Origin: Marinimicrococcus sp033875255
GTDB lineage: Bacteria > Pseudomonadota > Alphaproteobacteria > Geminicoccales > Geminicoccaceae
DNA length: 64,000 nucleotides
Assembly (NCBI GenBank): GCA_033875255.1
Contig: JAWZSN010000001.1
Span: 239,389 to 303,388, forward strand
Reading direction: 5' to 3'
Position 1 is the stretch's first letter, and every line of letters starts with the position of its first letter. The notes beneath the pieces were generated by a model, which was not told the origin of the DNA, did not search any database, and saw nothing but the letters and a program-made list of their open reading frames with translations. Positions 24,876-34,409 of this stretch are shown piece after piece. Made by a program: the position numbers and the translations under genes.

Positions 24876-27287
24876 TCAATAGATGCCGCCGCCGCCTGGC
24901 ATGGCGGGCCGGCCGGTGCGGCCATCGCCGCCCTCGGCCGTTGCGGGCCCGCTTCTTACCGGCTCCGTACCGGGCAGGAAAGCTTCCGAGATGACCTTGT
25001 CGGTGGACCCGTCCGGCAGCATCCCCGTCGAGGCGTCGACCTGGACGATACGGACGTTGGGCGGGGTGCGGAAGGGCTGGGGCGGCACGCCGTCGAGCGC
25101 CTCGAGCATCACGTCCTTCCAGATCGGCAGGGCGACACCCGAGCCGGTGGCCCGGCTGCCCAGGCTCTTGGGCTGGTCGTAGCCGACGAACACGGCAACC
25201 ACGAGATCGGGCGAGAAGCCCACGAACCACGCGTCCTTGGCCTCGTTGGTGGTGCCGCTCTTGCCGCCCAGCGGCCGGCCCGGCTGCCGGGCGGCAGCGC
25301 CCGTGCCGCGATCGATCACGCCCTGGAGCATGTTGACCATCTGGAAGGCGTGTCGCGGATCGACCACCAGCGGCCGCTCCTCGGGCAACTCGGGCGGCAG
25401 CAGACCCTCCTGCCAGCTTTCCGCCCGGCACGCCTCGCAGGCGCGCTGGTCGCGGCGCATCACGGTGCGCCCGTGCCGGTCCTGGATGCGCTCGACCAGG
25501 TAAGGCTCGAGCTCGCGCCCGCCATTGACGAGCATCGCATAGGCGGTGGCGAGCTGCAGCGGGGTGACCTCGTTGGAGCCCAGCGCTGCCGCGAGGAAAG
25601 GCTGCAGGCCGCGGTCGATGCCGAAGCGCCGGGCCACGTCGATGACCCGCTCCATACCCGCTTCCTGGGCGAGCCGCACCGTCATCACGTTGCGCGACTT
25701 CTCGAGGCCGACGCGCAGCGTGGTCGGCCCGTAGAAGCGGTCGCTGTAGTTGGAGGGGCGCCACAGCGGCAGCCCGGGGCCCTGCTCGATGGCGAGCGGC
25801 GCGTCGAGGATCACCGTCGAGGGCGTCATGCCCGCCTCGAGGCCGGCAAGGTAGACGAACGGCTTGAAGGCCGAGCCCGGCTGGCGCAACGCCTGGGTCG
25901 CGCGGTTGAACTGGCTCTGCCGGTAGCTGAAGCCGCCGCTGAGCGCCAGGACACGGCCGGTATGCGGGTCGAGCGCCACGACGGCGCCCTCGACCTGCGG
26001 CCGCTGCCGCAACCCGTAGCGGTCCTCCGCCAGCTTCTCGACGACGATCACGTCGCCGGGGGAGGCGACCTGGGCCGCCGACTTGACCGCCGGGCCGAGC
26101 CCGCCGCCCTCGCGGGCCGCCCGCGCCCAGCTCATCTCGGAAAGCGGGATGCGGCCGGTGCTGCCATCGGCGAGCGCTATCGTCGCGCCCTTCTCGCCGG
26201 CCGCCAGCACCACCGCGAGCTGCCAGTGGAACAGCTCGAAGCCGGGATCGAAGCTGCCCAGCTGCGCGAGCCGGGTCTGCGGATCGTCGCTCTCGATGCG
26301 CCCCAGCGGCCCGCGCCAGCCTTCGCCCTTCGCATAGTCGAAGAGCCCCCGACGCAGGGCCCGGTCGGCGATCGCCTGCATCGGCGGGGCCACCGTGGTG
26401 CGCACCGAGAGCCCCCCCTCGTAGAAGCCCTCCTCGCCGAAATGGCGCACCAGCTGGCGGCGCACCTCCTCGGTGAAGAAATCGGCGCTCACATACTCCT
26501 CGGGCGCCCGGGCGCGCTCGACCAGCGGCTCGGCGCGCGCCTCGCGCGCTTCCTCGGCGGTGATGTAGCCGTCGTCGAGCATCCGCCCGATGACATAGTC
26601 GCGGCGCGCTACCGCGGCATCGTGGTTGCGGGTCGGATCGTAGCGCGACGGCGCCTTGGGCAGGCCGCCCAGGAATGCCGCCTCGGACAGCGAGAGCTGG
26701 TCCAGCGACTTGTTGAAATAGTTGAGCGCGGCCGCCGCCACGCCATAGGAGCGGGCGCCCAGGAAGATCTCGTTCAGGTAGAGCTCGAGGATGTGGTCCT
26801 TGCTGAAGGCCCGCTCGATCCGCAAGGCGAGGATCGCCTCCTTGATCTTGCGGTCGAGCGACAGCTCGTTGGTCAGCAGGAAGTTCTTGGCGACCTGCTG
26901 GGTGATGGTCGAGGCGCCCTGCGGCCGCCGGTTGTCCTGCAGCCGCCGGATATTGTCGACCGCCGCGCGCAGGATGCCGACCGGGTCGACGCCGGGATGG
27001 CTGTAGAAGTTCTGGTCCTCGGCGGCGATGAAGGCGTGCCTGACCCGCTCGGGGATCGCCTCGACCGGCACGAACACCCGCCGCTCGCGCGCATATTCGG
27101 CGAGGAGGCGGCCGTCGCCGGCATGGACGCGGGTGACCGTGGGCGGCGCATAGTCGGCGAGCCGGCCGTAGTCGGGCAGGTCCTCGCTGTAGCGGTGCAC
27201 CACCCAGAGCAGGCCGGCAGCACCCACCAGGGCCAGGACGAGCAGCCCGAGGGCAAGGCGGGCGAGGATGCTTGGCAGTCGGCGCAC
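24876..27287 (-). CDS. mrcA: Penicillin-binding protein 1A, bifunctional transglycosylase/transpeptidase
   Basis: Polymerises and crosslinks peptidoglycan. The product (about 803 residues) has one N-terminal transmembrane helix, then a GT51 domain with the catalytic Glu in AAEDQNFYSHPGVDP and the STITQQVAKN motif. An OB-like insert of about 110 residues follows, and then a transpeptidase domain with SxxK (GSAFKPF), SRN (KSRNVMT) and KSGTT motifs. The C-terminus is short and Gly-rich. The start is GTG at 27287 (VRRLPSILARLAL...), eight bases after GGAG; longer frames would run into the amiC coding end. The 46-base gap to amiC suggests an operon. Confidence 0.95.
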   Translation of the reverse strand: MRRLPSILARLALGLLVLALVGAAGLLWVVHRYSEDLPDYGRLADYAPPTVTRVHAGDGRLLAEYARERRVFVPVEAIPERVRHAFIAAEDQNFYSHPGVDPVGILRAAVDNIRRLQDNRRPQGASTITQQVAKNFLLTNELSLDRKIKEAILALRIERAFSKDHILELYLNEIFLGARSYGVAAAALNYFNKSLDQLSLSEAAFLGGLPKAPSRYDPTRNHDAAVARRDYVIGRMLDDGYITAEEAREARAEPLVERARAPEEYVSADFFTEEVRRQLVRHFGEEGFYEGGLSVRTTVAPPMQAIADRALRRGLFDYAKGEGWRGPLGRIESDDPQTRLAQLGSFDPGFELFHWQLAVVLAAGEKGATIALADGSTGRIPLSEMSWARAAREGGGLGPAVKSAAQVASPGDVIVVEKLAEDRYGLRQRPQVEGAVVALDPHTGRVLALSGGFSYRQSQFNRATQALRQPGSAFKPFVYLAGLEAGMTPSTVILDAPLAIEQGPGLPLWRPSNYSDRFYGPTTLRVGLEKSRNVMTVRLAQEAGMERVIDVARRFGIDRGLQPFLAAALGSNEVTPLQLATAYAMLVNGGRELEPYLVERIQDRHGRTVMRRDQRACEACRAESWQEGLLPPELPEERPLVVDPRHAFQMVNMLQGVIDRGTGAAARQPGRPLGGKSGTTNEAKDAWFVGFSPDLVVAVFVGYDQPKSLGSRATGSGVALPIWKDVMLEALDGVPPQPFRTPPNVRIVQVDASTGMLPDGSTDKVISEAFLPGTEPVRSGPATAEGGDGRTGRPAMPGGGGIY

Positions 27288-27333
27288 GTAGAGACTCCAC
27301 CCGTGCTGCGGGATCGTTCGTTGACGCTCGTGC

Positions 27334-28605
27334 TTATCTGAGCGCGGTGAAGTAGCGGTCAATGGCCGAGGTGATGGCACGCGCCAGCTTCGCGCGGTAG
27401 GCGGGATTCTCGAGCTGGCGGGCGTCCTCGGCGTTGGAGAGATAGCCCAGCTCAAGCAGGACCGAGGGAATATCCGGCGACTTCAGCACGGCAAAGCCCG
27501 CAAAACGCCGCGTGTTGCGCAACAGGCGCGTTACCGCGCCGAGATCGTCGACCAGCGTGTCGGCGAAGGTAATCGACTTGTTGTTGGTGTCACGCTGCGC
27601 CAGGTCGATCAGGATGCTGGTGACGATCGGGTCGTGCATGGAGAGGTCGGTGCCGGCGATGATGTCGACCTTGTTCTCCTTGCGGGCCAGGCGTTCCGCC
27701 TCGGAATCCGAGGCCTTGTCGGAGAGCGTGTAGACCGAGGCGCCCTGGAAGCTCCGGTCGGCGATGCTGTCGGCGTGCAGCGAGATGAACAGCGTGCCGC
27801 CGGCCTCGCGGGCCAGGGCGATGCGCTCGCGCAAAGGAATGTAGATGTCGCCGTCGCGGGTCAGGACCACGTCATAGCGTCCGGTCGCGCGCAACGCGTC
27901 GGCGAGCTCGCGCGCCATCCGCAGCGTGATCTCCTTCTCGTGCACGCCGGTGATGCCGATGGTGCCCGGGTCGATGCCGCCATGCCCGGCGTCGAGCACG
28001 ATCACCGGGCGTCTGGGCACTGGCGCCGTGATCGGCGGCGAGTCGGGGCGCGGCGCTGGCAGGGTCGCCATGGCAGGGCGGGCCCGCGGCGGGCGCGGCT
28101 CGCCGGGACTGGCGGCGGGCGCCGGCCGCGGCGGATCGGCTGCCGCGAGGTCGACCACCAGCCGGAACATCCGTGAGCCATCGCGTGGCGGCAGGACGAA
28201 CTGGTCGGTGATGCGGAACGGACGGCTGAGATCGGCCACGAGCCGCGAGCGGCCCTGCTCGATGCTGCCATAGCGGTAGCCGGTCACCAGGCCGCGCGGC
28301 TGGCCGTCGCTGGCCACCTGCCAGCGCAGCTCAGGCAGGTCGATGACCAGCCGCGGCGGCTGGTCGAGCGCCGTGGCGGTGAAGGCGATGCCGCGCTCGA
28401 CCTCGACGACCAGCCGGGTGCGCCCCTCGTGCAGCCCGAAGCGAACGGCGCCCACCGCCGGCGCCTCGTCCGGCGCCTGCGCGACCACGGGCCGCACCCC
28501 CGAGGCGGCATGGACGATCAGCAGCAGGGCGAGCAGCGCGGCGAGCCGGAAAGCGCGGCGCACGGGCGGCAGGACGCGGGGAAGGAAGCGGCGCTTCGTG
28601 GTCAA
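27334..28605 (-). CDS. amiC: N-acetylmuramoyl-L-alanine amidase, AmiC type
   Basis: Cuts the bond between muramic acid and the stem peptide at the septum. The 423-residue exported protein has a signal peptide ending near residue 43, an AMIN domain (about 48-150) for envelope targeting, a Pro-rich linker, and an Amidase_3 catalytic domain from about residue 200. The zinc ligands are visible in LDAGHGGIDPG, KEITLRMA and SLHADS, and the catalytic Glu in LELGYLSNAED. The start is TTG at 28605 with a weak ribosome binding site, so a different start is possible. It is divergent from rne; the first gene of amiC-mrcA-prfB. Confidence 0.93.
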   Translation of the reverse strand: MTTKRRFLPRVLPPVRRAFRLAALLALLLIVHAASGVRPVVAQAPDEAPAVGAVRFGLHEGRTRLVVEVERGIAFTATALDQPPRLVIDLPELRWQVASDGQPRGLVTGYRYGSIEQGRSRLVADLSRPFRITDQFVLPPRDGSRMFRLVVDLAAADPPRPAPAASPGEPRPPRARPAMATLPAPRPDSPPITAPVPRRPVIVLDAGHGGIDPGTIGITGVHEKEITLRMARELADALRATGRYDVVLTRDGDIYIPLRERIALAREAGGTLFISLHADSIADRSFQGASVYTLSDKASDSEAERLARKENKVDIIAGTDLSMHDPIVTSILIDLAQRDTNNKSITFADTLVDDLGAVTRLLRNTRRFAGFAVLKSPDIPSVLLELGYLSNAEDARQLENPAYRAKLARAITSAIDRYFTALR

Positions 28606-28999
28606 CGGGTCACCGGGCGGGAAAAAGGTTGCGAGTTGCGGATTGTGGCGAGTGTCAACAGCAATTATAGTTCAACCCCGATGGTTCGAGCACGGCAAGA
28701 AAAAACGCGGGGTCGAGCGGCTTGTTCCGCTCACCGGCGTGTGTCGTCCGCGACGGGCATCGAGCATCAGGTTCCTCCCGCGCGGCGGCTGTCGGCGCCC
28801 TGCCGCATCGGCATGATGCGCCATGGATCCCGTGGGCGGAACCCCGACGTCACTTGCGGCCATGCCGGCTTCCCGGGCCTGGTGGCGCGACCATGCGCGC
28901 ACCCCTCTCGGTCGAAGGCGTGGCATCCAGCCAACCAGCGCCTGGCGCTGCCGTCCCCGATGATGGACAGGCGGCCCGGGTGCCCGGAGAAACATCCGT
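28606..28999. promoter_or_regulatory. amiC-rne divergent intergenic region and long rne leader
   Basis: A 394-base stretch without a supported gene. The left part is the only AT-rich patch nearby and holds a promoter for rne (28643-28671). TATAAT-like sequence on the opposite strand overlaps it (28663-28668) and may serve amiC. The remaining 320 bases would be a 5' leader for rne. Long rne leaders that let RNase E limit its own mRNA are known in gammaproteobacteria; I do not recognise that particular structure here, but the length alone is suggestive. Confidence 0.5.
28643..28671 (+). promoter_or_regulatory. Probable sigma-70-type promoter of rne
   Basis: TTGTGG (28643-28648) and TATAGT (28666-28671) are separated by 17 bases in the only AT-rich patch between amiC and rne. 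Transcription would start near 28678 and give a leader of about 320 bases before the rne ATG. Confidence 0.6.
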
Positions 29000-31720
29000 A
29001 TGACGAAGCGTATGCTGATCGATGCAGCCCACCCGGAAGAGACCCGGGTGGTTTCGCTGCACGACCGCCAGCTTGTTGATTTCGATTTCGAGAGCGCGTC
29101 CAAGCGGCAGCTCAAGGGCAACATCTACCTGGCCAAGGTGACCCGCGTGGAGCCCTCGCTCCAGGCGGCGTTCGTCGATTACGGCGGCAACCGTCACGGC
29201 TTCCTGCCGTTCACCGAGATCCACCCCGACTACTACCAGATTCCCGCCGCCGACCGCGCCATGCTCGACGAGCTCGAGCGCGAGGCCGCCAGCAAGGCGG
29301 CCGCCGCCGAGGCCGAGCCCGAGCACGCCGCCAAGGGCGACGGCGAGGACGACGTCTCCTCCGTCACCGAGGATGCCGACGAGGAGACCGCCGACGTCGT
29401 CGACGAGTTCGCCCGCCGGCGGGCGCGCCTGCTGCGCGGCTACAAGATCCAGGAGGTCATCAAGCGGCGGCAGATCCTGCTCGTGCAGGTCGTCAAGGAG
29501 GAGCGCGGCAACAAGGGGGCGGCGCTCACCACCTACCTGTCGCTGGCCGGCCGCTACTGTGTCTTGATGCCCAACACACCGCGCGGCGGCGGCATCAGCC
29601 GCAAGATCGCCAACGTCACCGACCGCCGGCGGCTCAAGTCGATCGCGCAGGAGCTGGAGGTCCCGACCGGGATGGGCCTCATCATCCGCACCGCCGGCGC
29701 GGAGCGCAGCAAGACCGAGGTCAAGCGCGACTACGACTATCTCATCCGGCTGTGGAGCGAGATCCGCGAGACCACGCTGGGCAGCGTCGCGCCGGCGCTG
29801 ATCTACGAGGAAGGCGATCTCATCAAGCGGGCGCTGCGCGACGTCTACTCGCGCGACATCGAGGAGGTGCTGGTCGAGGGCGAGAACGCCTATCGCGAGG
29901 CCCGGCGCCTGATGCAGATGCTGATGCCCAGCCGGGTGCGCCACATCAGGCAGTACACCGACGAGGTGCCGCTGTTCGCGCGCTACCAGGTCGAGGAGCA
30001 GCTCGACAAGATGTACAGCCCGATGGTCCAGCTCCCCTCGGGCGGCTCGATCGTCATCCACGCCACCGAGGCGCTGATCGCGATCGACGTCAACTCCGGG
30101 CGCTCGACCCGTGAGCGGCACATCGACGAGACGGCGGTCAAGACCAACCTCGAGGCCGCCGACGAGGTGGCCCGCCAGCTGCGCCTGCGCGACCTCGCCG
30201 GCCTGATCGTCATCGACTTCATCGACATGGCCGAGAACCGCCACCAGCGGCAGGTCGAGAAGCGCTTCAAGGACGCGCTCAAGGCCGACCGGGCCCGCCT
30301 GCAGGTCGGCAAGATCAGCACGTTCGGCCTGCTCGAGCTGTCGCGCCAGCGGCTGCGCCCGAGCCTGCAGGAGCTGAGCACCCAGATCTGCCCGCACTGC
30401 CAGGGCATGGGCGTGGTGCGCTCGACCGAGAGCTGCGCGCTGCAGGCGCTGCGCTCGATCCAGGACATCGGCATCCGCCGCGAGGCGCGCACGCTGCGGG
30501 TGGCCCTGCCGCCGGATGTCGGCCTCTACATCCTCAACAACAAGCGCGACCTGCTGGTCCATCTCGAGCAGCGCTACGACATGCGCGTGCAGGTCTCGCT
30601 CGAGGAGGAGATGATCCAGCCCAACGTCGAGCTGGAGATCATCGAGAAGCGCGAGGATCGCGGCGAGGAGCCCCAGGCGCAGGTGCAGGTGCAGGCGCCG
30701 CCTCAGGCGCAGCCCGAGGCTCCGGCTCCAGCGCGCGAGCCCGTCGAGGCGGCCAAGGCGCAGCCGGCTGCCGAGAGGGCCGAGCCCCGTGCCGAGGCGG
30801 CGGCCGAGGAGAGTGCCGGCGAGGACGAAGGCTCGCGGCGTCGGCGGCGTCGTCGGCGGCGGCGCAGGCGTGGCGGCGAGGCCGTCGGGCATCCGGCGCA
30901 CCATGCGGCCGGCGAGCAGCATGCCGAGGCCGGTGACGGCCATGAGCACGACGACGACCAGGACGAGGAGGAGGCGGCCATCGAGCCGGCCGAGCTGGCA
31001 CCCGCAGCCGCCAGCGAGCCCGCCGCACCCATGCCGGTCGTGAGCGTGGCGGCCGAGCCGGTCGTCGAGGCACCCGCCCCGGCCTTCGAGCCCGAGCCTG
31101 AGGCCGAGCCCGTCACCCAGGTGGCCGAGGTTCCGGCAGCCGAGACGGCCCCGGCCAAGGCTCCGGCCCGGCGTCGGCGCGCCCCGCGCAAGGCGGTCGA
31201 GACGGCAGCTCCCGAGCAGCCTGCTGCCGAGCCTGCCACCCCGGTGGCGGCCGCCGAGGAGGAGGCGCCGGCCGAGAAGCCGCGCCGCCGCCGCGTGCGC
31301 CGCAAGGTCGAGCCGGCCGACGAGGCCGCCATCGCCCAGGCCGAGGCAGTGGAGGCCCAGCCGCAGCCGCAGCCGGTCGAGCCCGAGCCTGTCGAGGCCA
31401 AGGCCCCTGCCGCGAAGACCACTGCCGCCAAGGCCCCGGCAAAGCCCCGCAAGGCGCCGGCGCGCAAGACGGCCGCTGCCAGCGCCAAGCCGCGCGCCAC
31501 GACGGCGAAGCCGCGCACCCGGGCGAAGGCGAAGGCGGCGCCCGAGGTGCAGCCCGAGGAAGCGGTCGAGGCCGTTCGGCAGCCCGAGCCGGCGCCGATC
31601 TCGCCCCGGCCCGTGCCGAGCGAGCAGGTCGAGGCGCGCGAGCCGGCCATGGCCGAGGCCGATGGCGGCGACGGGCGCAAGACGGTCAAGCAGGGCTGGT
31701 GGGCCCGCTGGGTCCGCTGA
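29000..31720 (+). CDS. rne: Ribonuclease E
   Basis: Endoribonuclease that starts mRNA decay and processes rRNA and tRNA. The 906-residue product begins MTKRMLIDAAHPEE, with a 5'-sensor/S1 domain interrupted near residues 90-135 by an acidic Ala/Glu/Asp-rich insert, as is usual in alphaproteobacteria. The catalytic DNase-I-like region has the metal-binding Asp in IDVNSGRST and VIDFIDMAEN, and the zinc-link is CPHCQG near residue 468. The C-terminal third is disordered: Ala/Pro/Glu repeats with an arginine-only run near residue 613 and several basic patches of type RRRAPRK, typical RNA- and partner-binding scaffolds. The tail has no recognisable fold and its exact length is lineage-specific. 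Confidence 0.96.
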   Translation: MTKRMLIDAAHPEETRVVSLHDRQLVDFDFESASKRQLKGNIYLAKVTRVEPSLQAAFVDYGGNRHGFLPFTEIHPDYYQIPAADRAMLDELEREAASKAAAAEAEPEHAAKGDGEDDVSSVTEDADEETADVVDEFARRRARLLRGYKIQEVIKRRQILLVQVVKEERGNKGAALTTYLSLAGRYCVLMPNTPRGGGISRKIANVTDRRRLKSIAQELEVPTGMGLIIRTAGAERSKTEVKRDYDYLIRLWSEIRETTLGSVAPALIYEEGDLIKRALRDVYSRDIEEVLVEGENAYREARRLMQMLMPSRVRHIRQYTDEVPLFARYQVEEQLDKMYSPMVQLPSGGSIVIHATEALIAIDVNSGRSTRERHIDETAVKTNLEAADEVARQLRLRDLAGLIVIDFIDMAENRHQRQVEKRFKDALKADRARLQVGKISTFGLLELSRQRLRPSLQELSTQICPHCQGMGVVRSTESCALQALRSIQDIGIRREARTLRVALPPDVGLYILNNKRDLLVHLEQRYDMRVQVSLEEEMIQPNVELEIIEKREDRGEEPQAQVQVQAPPQAQPEAPAPAREPVEAAKAQPAAERAEPRAEAAAEESAGEDEGSRRRRRRRRRRRRGGEAVGHPAHHAAGEQHAEAGDGHEHDDDQDEEEAAIEPAELAPAAASEPAAPMPVVSVAAEPVVEAPAPAFEPEPEAEPVTQVAEVPAAETAPAKAPARRRRAPRKAVETAAPEQPAAEPATPVAAAEEEAPAEKPRRRRVRRKVEPADEAAIAQAEAVEAQPQPQPVEPEPVEAKAPAAKTTAAKAPAKPRKAPARKTAAASAKPRATTAKPRTRAKAKAAPEVQPEEAVEAVRQPEPAPISPRPVPSEQVEAREPAMAEADGGDGRKTVKQGWWARWVR

Positions 31721-31727
31721 GCCGCGA

Positions 31728-31755
31728 GGGCGTCCGGGTCTAGGCCCGGGCGCCC
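31728..31755. terminator. Bidirectional terminator between rne and the aminotransferase
   Basis: GGGCGTCCGGG (31728-31738) pairs with CCCGGGCGCCC (31745-31755) with one G-T wobble and a six-base loop. The genes converge here, and the stem extends into the last codons of the - strand aminotransferase. It probably ends both transcripts. Confidence 0.55.
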
Positions 31756-32948
31756 GACCGCCTTGCGGTCAACCACGAGGCCAGGCGGTCGGCGGCAGTC
31801 GCCACCGCCTCCTCCTCGCCGGCAAAGCTCAGGCGGATGAAGCGGTGGCCGCGGGACGCGTCGAAATCGAGCCCGGGCGTCACCGCGACGCCGGTCTCCT
31901 CGAGCAGGAGCTGGCAGAGCTCGCGGGAGTCCATCCCCAGCTCGGCAATGTCCGCATAGAGATAGAAGGCCCCGTCCGGCGGCGCGATACGATCGATCCC
32001 GGCGCGGTGCAAGCCTGCCAGCAGGACGTCGCGGTTGCGCCGGTAGCGGGCGATCCGCCCCTCCAGCTCCTCGCGGGCCTCGAAGGCCCCCAGGGCCGCG
32101 TGCTGCGCCACGGTGGAGGGCGAGATGAAGAGGTTCTGGGCGAGCCTGGTCACCGGCGCCAGAAGATCCTCGGGCACCACCATCCAGCCCAGCCGCCAGC
32201 CGGTCATGCAGAAATATTTCGAGAAGCTGTTGACCACCACCGCCTCGGGCATGGTGGCGAGCACGCTTTGCGCCGGCGCCTCATAGGTGATGCCATGATA
32301 GATCTCGTCGGCTATCAGCCGCACGCCCCGCGCCCGGCACCAGGAGGCGAGGCGCTCCAGCGAGGCGGCGTCGAGCATCGAGCCGGTGGGGTTGGCGGGG
32401 CTCGCCACGATCAGGCCATGGATCGGCCCCTCGACCCGCTCCAGCAACTCGACGGTCGGCTGGAAGCGGCTGTCGGCCTCGGCCGGCAGCGGCACGACCT
32501 CGATGTCGAGGGCCTGGAGGATGTTGCGGTAGGCAGGATAGCAGGGCTCGGCCAGGGCCACCCGCTGGCCGGCGTCGAAGGCCGCGAGGAAGGCCAGCAC
32601 GAAGGCGCCCGAAGCGCCCGCCGTGGCGACGATCCGCTCCTCGGGCACGGCCAGGCCATGGGCCTCCCGGTAGTGGCGGGCGATCCGCGCGCGCAAGGGC
32701 GGGATGCCCAGGGCCTCGGTATAGCCCAGCGGCCCGGCTCCGAGCGCCGCACGGGCGGCGGCAAGAGCCTGCTCGGGCGCACCCCCGCCGGGCTCGCCCA
32801 CCTCCAGATGCAGGACGTCGGCGCCCGCCGCGGCGCGCGCGTTGGCGGCCGCCAGCACCTCCATGACGATGAAGGGGGCGATCCCGCTCCGCCTGGACGG
32901 GCAGGGCCGGGGAGGAAGGGGCGGGGTCGGCTGCGACGTTTCCTGCAT
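31740..32948 (-). CDS. Pyridoxal phosphate-dependent aminotransferase, class I/II
   Basis: A 402-residue fold-type I aminotransferase. The PLP lysine is in SFSKYFCMTGWRLGW, the Asp contacting the pyridine nitrogen in LIADEIYHG, and the carboxylate-binding Arg in HRFIRLSFA. The N-terminal 20 residues are Pro-rich and probably unstructured, so the start may be slightly downstream. The family includes aspartate, tyrosine and alanine aminotransferases; the substrate cannot be read from sequence alone. It is divergent from an M48 protease gene. Confidence 0.9.
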   Translation of the reverse strand: MQETSQPTPPLPPRPCPSRRSGIAPFIVMEVLAAANARAAAGADVLHLEVGEPGGGAPEQALAAARAALGAGPLGYTEALGIPPLRARIARHYREAHGLAVPEERIVATAGASGAFVLAFLAAFDAGQRVALAEPCYPAYRNILQALDIEVVPLPAEADSRFQPTVELLERVEGPIHGLIVASPANPTGSMLDAASLERLASWCRARGVRLIADEIYHGITYEAPAQSVLATMPEAVVVNSFSKYFCMTGWRLGWMVVPEDLLAPVTRLAQNLFISPSTVAQHAALGAFEAREELEGRIARYRRNRDVLLAGLHRAGIDRIAPPDGAFYLYADIAELGMDSRELCQLLLEETGVAVTPGLDFDASRGHRFIRLSFAGEEEAVATAADRLASWLTARRSGARA

Positions 32949-33027
32949 GGCTGCGCCGTTTCTCCTGCTGTGGTCCGGCTGGCGCTTTGGTAGGCTGCGC
33001 CCGGGTCACAAGCAACCGGTCGAGGGC

Positions 33028-34383
33028 ATGAGGAAACTTGCCGTTCCGGTGGCGCGGCTGCTGCTCGCGCTGCTTCTCGTCATCTCGCAGGTGGGTACCG
33101 CGCGCGCGGCATCGGTGATCCGCGACACCGAGATCGAGGCGATGATCCGCGCCATCGCCGACCCGATCTTCCACGCCGCCCGCCTCGAGCCCAGCGCCAT
33201 CGACATGTATGTCCTGAGCGATCCGGTGCTCAACGCCTTCGTGGCGGGTGGCCAGAACATGTTCCTCAATACCGGCCTCCTGATCCGGACCGAGACCCCG
33301 GAGGAGCTGGCCGGCGTCATCGCCCACGAGACCGGGCACATCGCCGGCGGCCATCTGACCCGCCTGATGCAGGCCATGGACCGGGCCTCGGCGCAGTCGG
33401 CGATCGGCATGATCCTCGGCATGGCGGCGGCGGTGGCCGGCGCGCCGCAACTCGGCACCGCCATCATGGCCGGCGGCCTCACCGTGGCACAACGCGGCGT
33501 TCTTTCGTTCTCGCGCTCGCAGGAGCAGCAGGCGGACCAGGCGGGTGTCGGCTTTCTCGCCGATGTCGGGCTCCCTCCCGAAGGGATGCGAGCCTTCTTT
33601 CAGACCCTCGACCGCCAGAACCTGCGGATCACCACCGGCGGCGACGTCTACCTGCGCACCCATCCGCTGACCGCCGACCGGATCGATTTCCTGCGCGAGC
33701 AGGAGGTGAGGTCGCCTCTCGCCGGGCGGACGCTGAGCCCCGCGCTGCACGAGGCGCACGCCCGCTCGCGCGCCAAGCTCGACGCTTTCCTGGGCGAGCC
33801 CCGAGCGATGCTGACCAAGTACCAAGGCGACACGGTGACCGACCGCTATGCCCGGGCCATCGCCCATCACCGTCTGGCCAACCTGGACGAGGCGCTGGCG
33901 CTGGTGCGCGGACTGGAGGCCGAGGCGCCGGGAGATCCCTATTTCCACGAGCTCGAGGGGCAGATCCTGTTCGAGAACGGCCGGGTGGCGGATGCCGTGG
34001 CGCCCTATCGCGAGGCGCTGCGCCTGAAGCCGGATGCGGCGCTGATCCGGCTGGGTCTCGCCCGCGCCCTGCTGGAGCTCGGCCAGGAGCCGGCTACGCG
34101 CGAGGCCGCCGCGGCGCTGCGCGAGGTGACCCGGCTCGAGCCGCGCACTGCGCAGGCCTGGCGCTTTCTCGGCATCGCCCTCGGCAGGCTCGGCGAGGAG
34201 GGGCCGGCTTCCCTGGCGCTGGTGGAGCAGGCGGTGCTGCTCGACAAGAAGCGCGATGCGAAGTTTCATCTGGGCCGCGCGAAGCAGCATGTGCAGGCCG
34301 GCGATCCGGCGTGGCTGCGGCTTCAGGATCTCGAGCGCGAGGTCGAGGAGATGGAGGACGAGGAGCGGCGACGCCGTCGCTGA
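33028..34383 (+). CDS. M48-family periplasmic metalloprotease with TPR domain (BepA-like)
   Basis: A 451-residue exported zinc protease. A signal peptide (MRKLAVPVARLLLALLLV...) is followed by an M48 domain with the zinc motif HETGH near residues 105-109 and the third ligand Glu in SQEQQAD. A helical TPR-like region starts near residue 275 and runs to the acidic and basic C-terminus (EEERRRRR). BepA-type proteins check outer-membrane protein assembly. I start at the ATG at 33028 because the signal peptide begins there. The downstream genes, a GNAT remnant and a DsbA-like protein, follow on the same strand. Confidence 0.92.
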   Translation: MRKLAVPVARLLLALLLVISQVGTARAASVIRDTEIEAMIRAIADPIFHAARLEPSAIDMYVLSDPVLNAFVAGGQNMFLNTGLLIRTETPEELAGVIAHETGHIAGGHLTRLMQAMDRASAQSAIGMILGMAAAVAGAPQLGTAIMAGGLTVAQRGVLSFSRSQEQQADQAGVGFLADVGLPPEGMRAFFQTLDRQNLRITTGGDVYLRTHPLTADRIDFLREQEVRSPLAGRTLSPALHEAHARSRAKLDAFLGEPRAMLTKYQGDTVTDRYARAIAHHRLANLDEALALVRGLEAEAPGDPYFHELEGQILFENGRVADAVAPYREALRLKPDAALIRLGLARALLELGQEPATREAAAALREVTRLEPRTAQAWRFLGIALGRLGEEGPASLALVEQAVLLDKKRDAKFHLGRAKQHVQAGDPAWLRLQDLEREVEEMEDEERRRRR

Positions 34384-34409
34384 GCCTCGAGCGGCGGTCC
34401 GAGGGGCAG

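Noticed and set aside
24817..27300. Long frame on the - strand in the region of mrcA, ending in the RF2 N-terminus
   Set aside because: Only its last 23 codons (24748-24816) are real, as the first frame of prfB; the rest is out of frame with mrcA.
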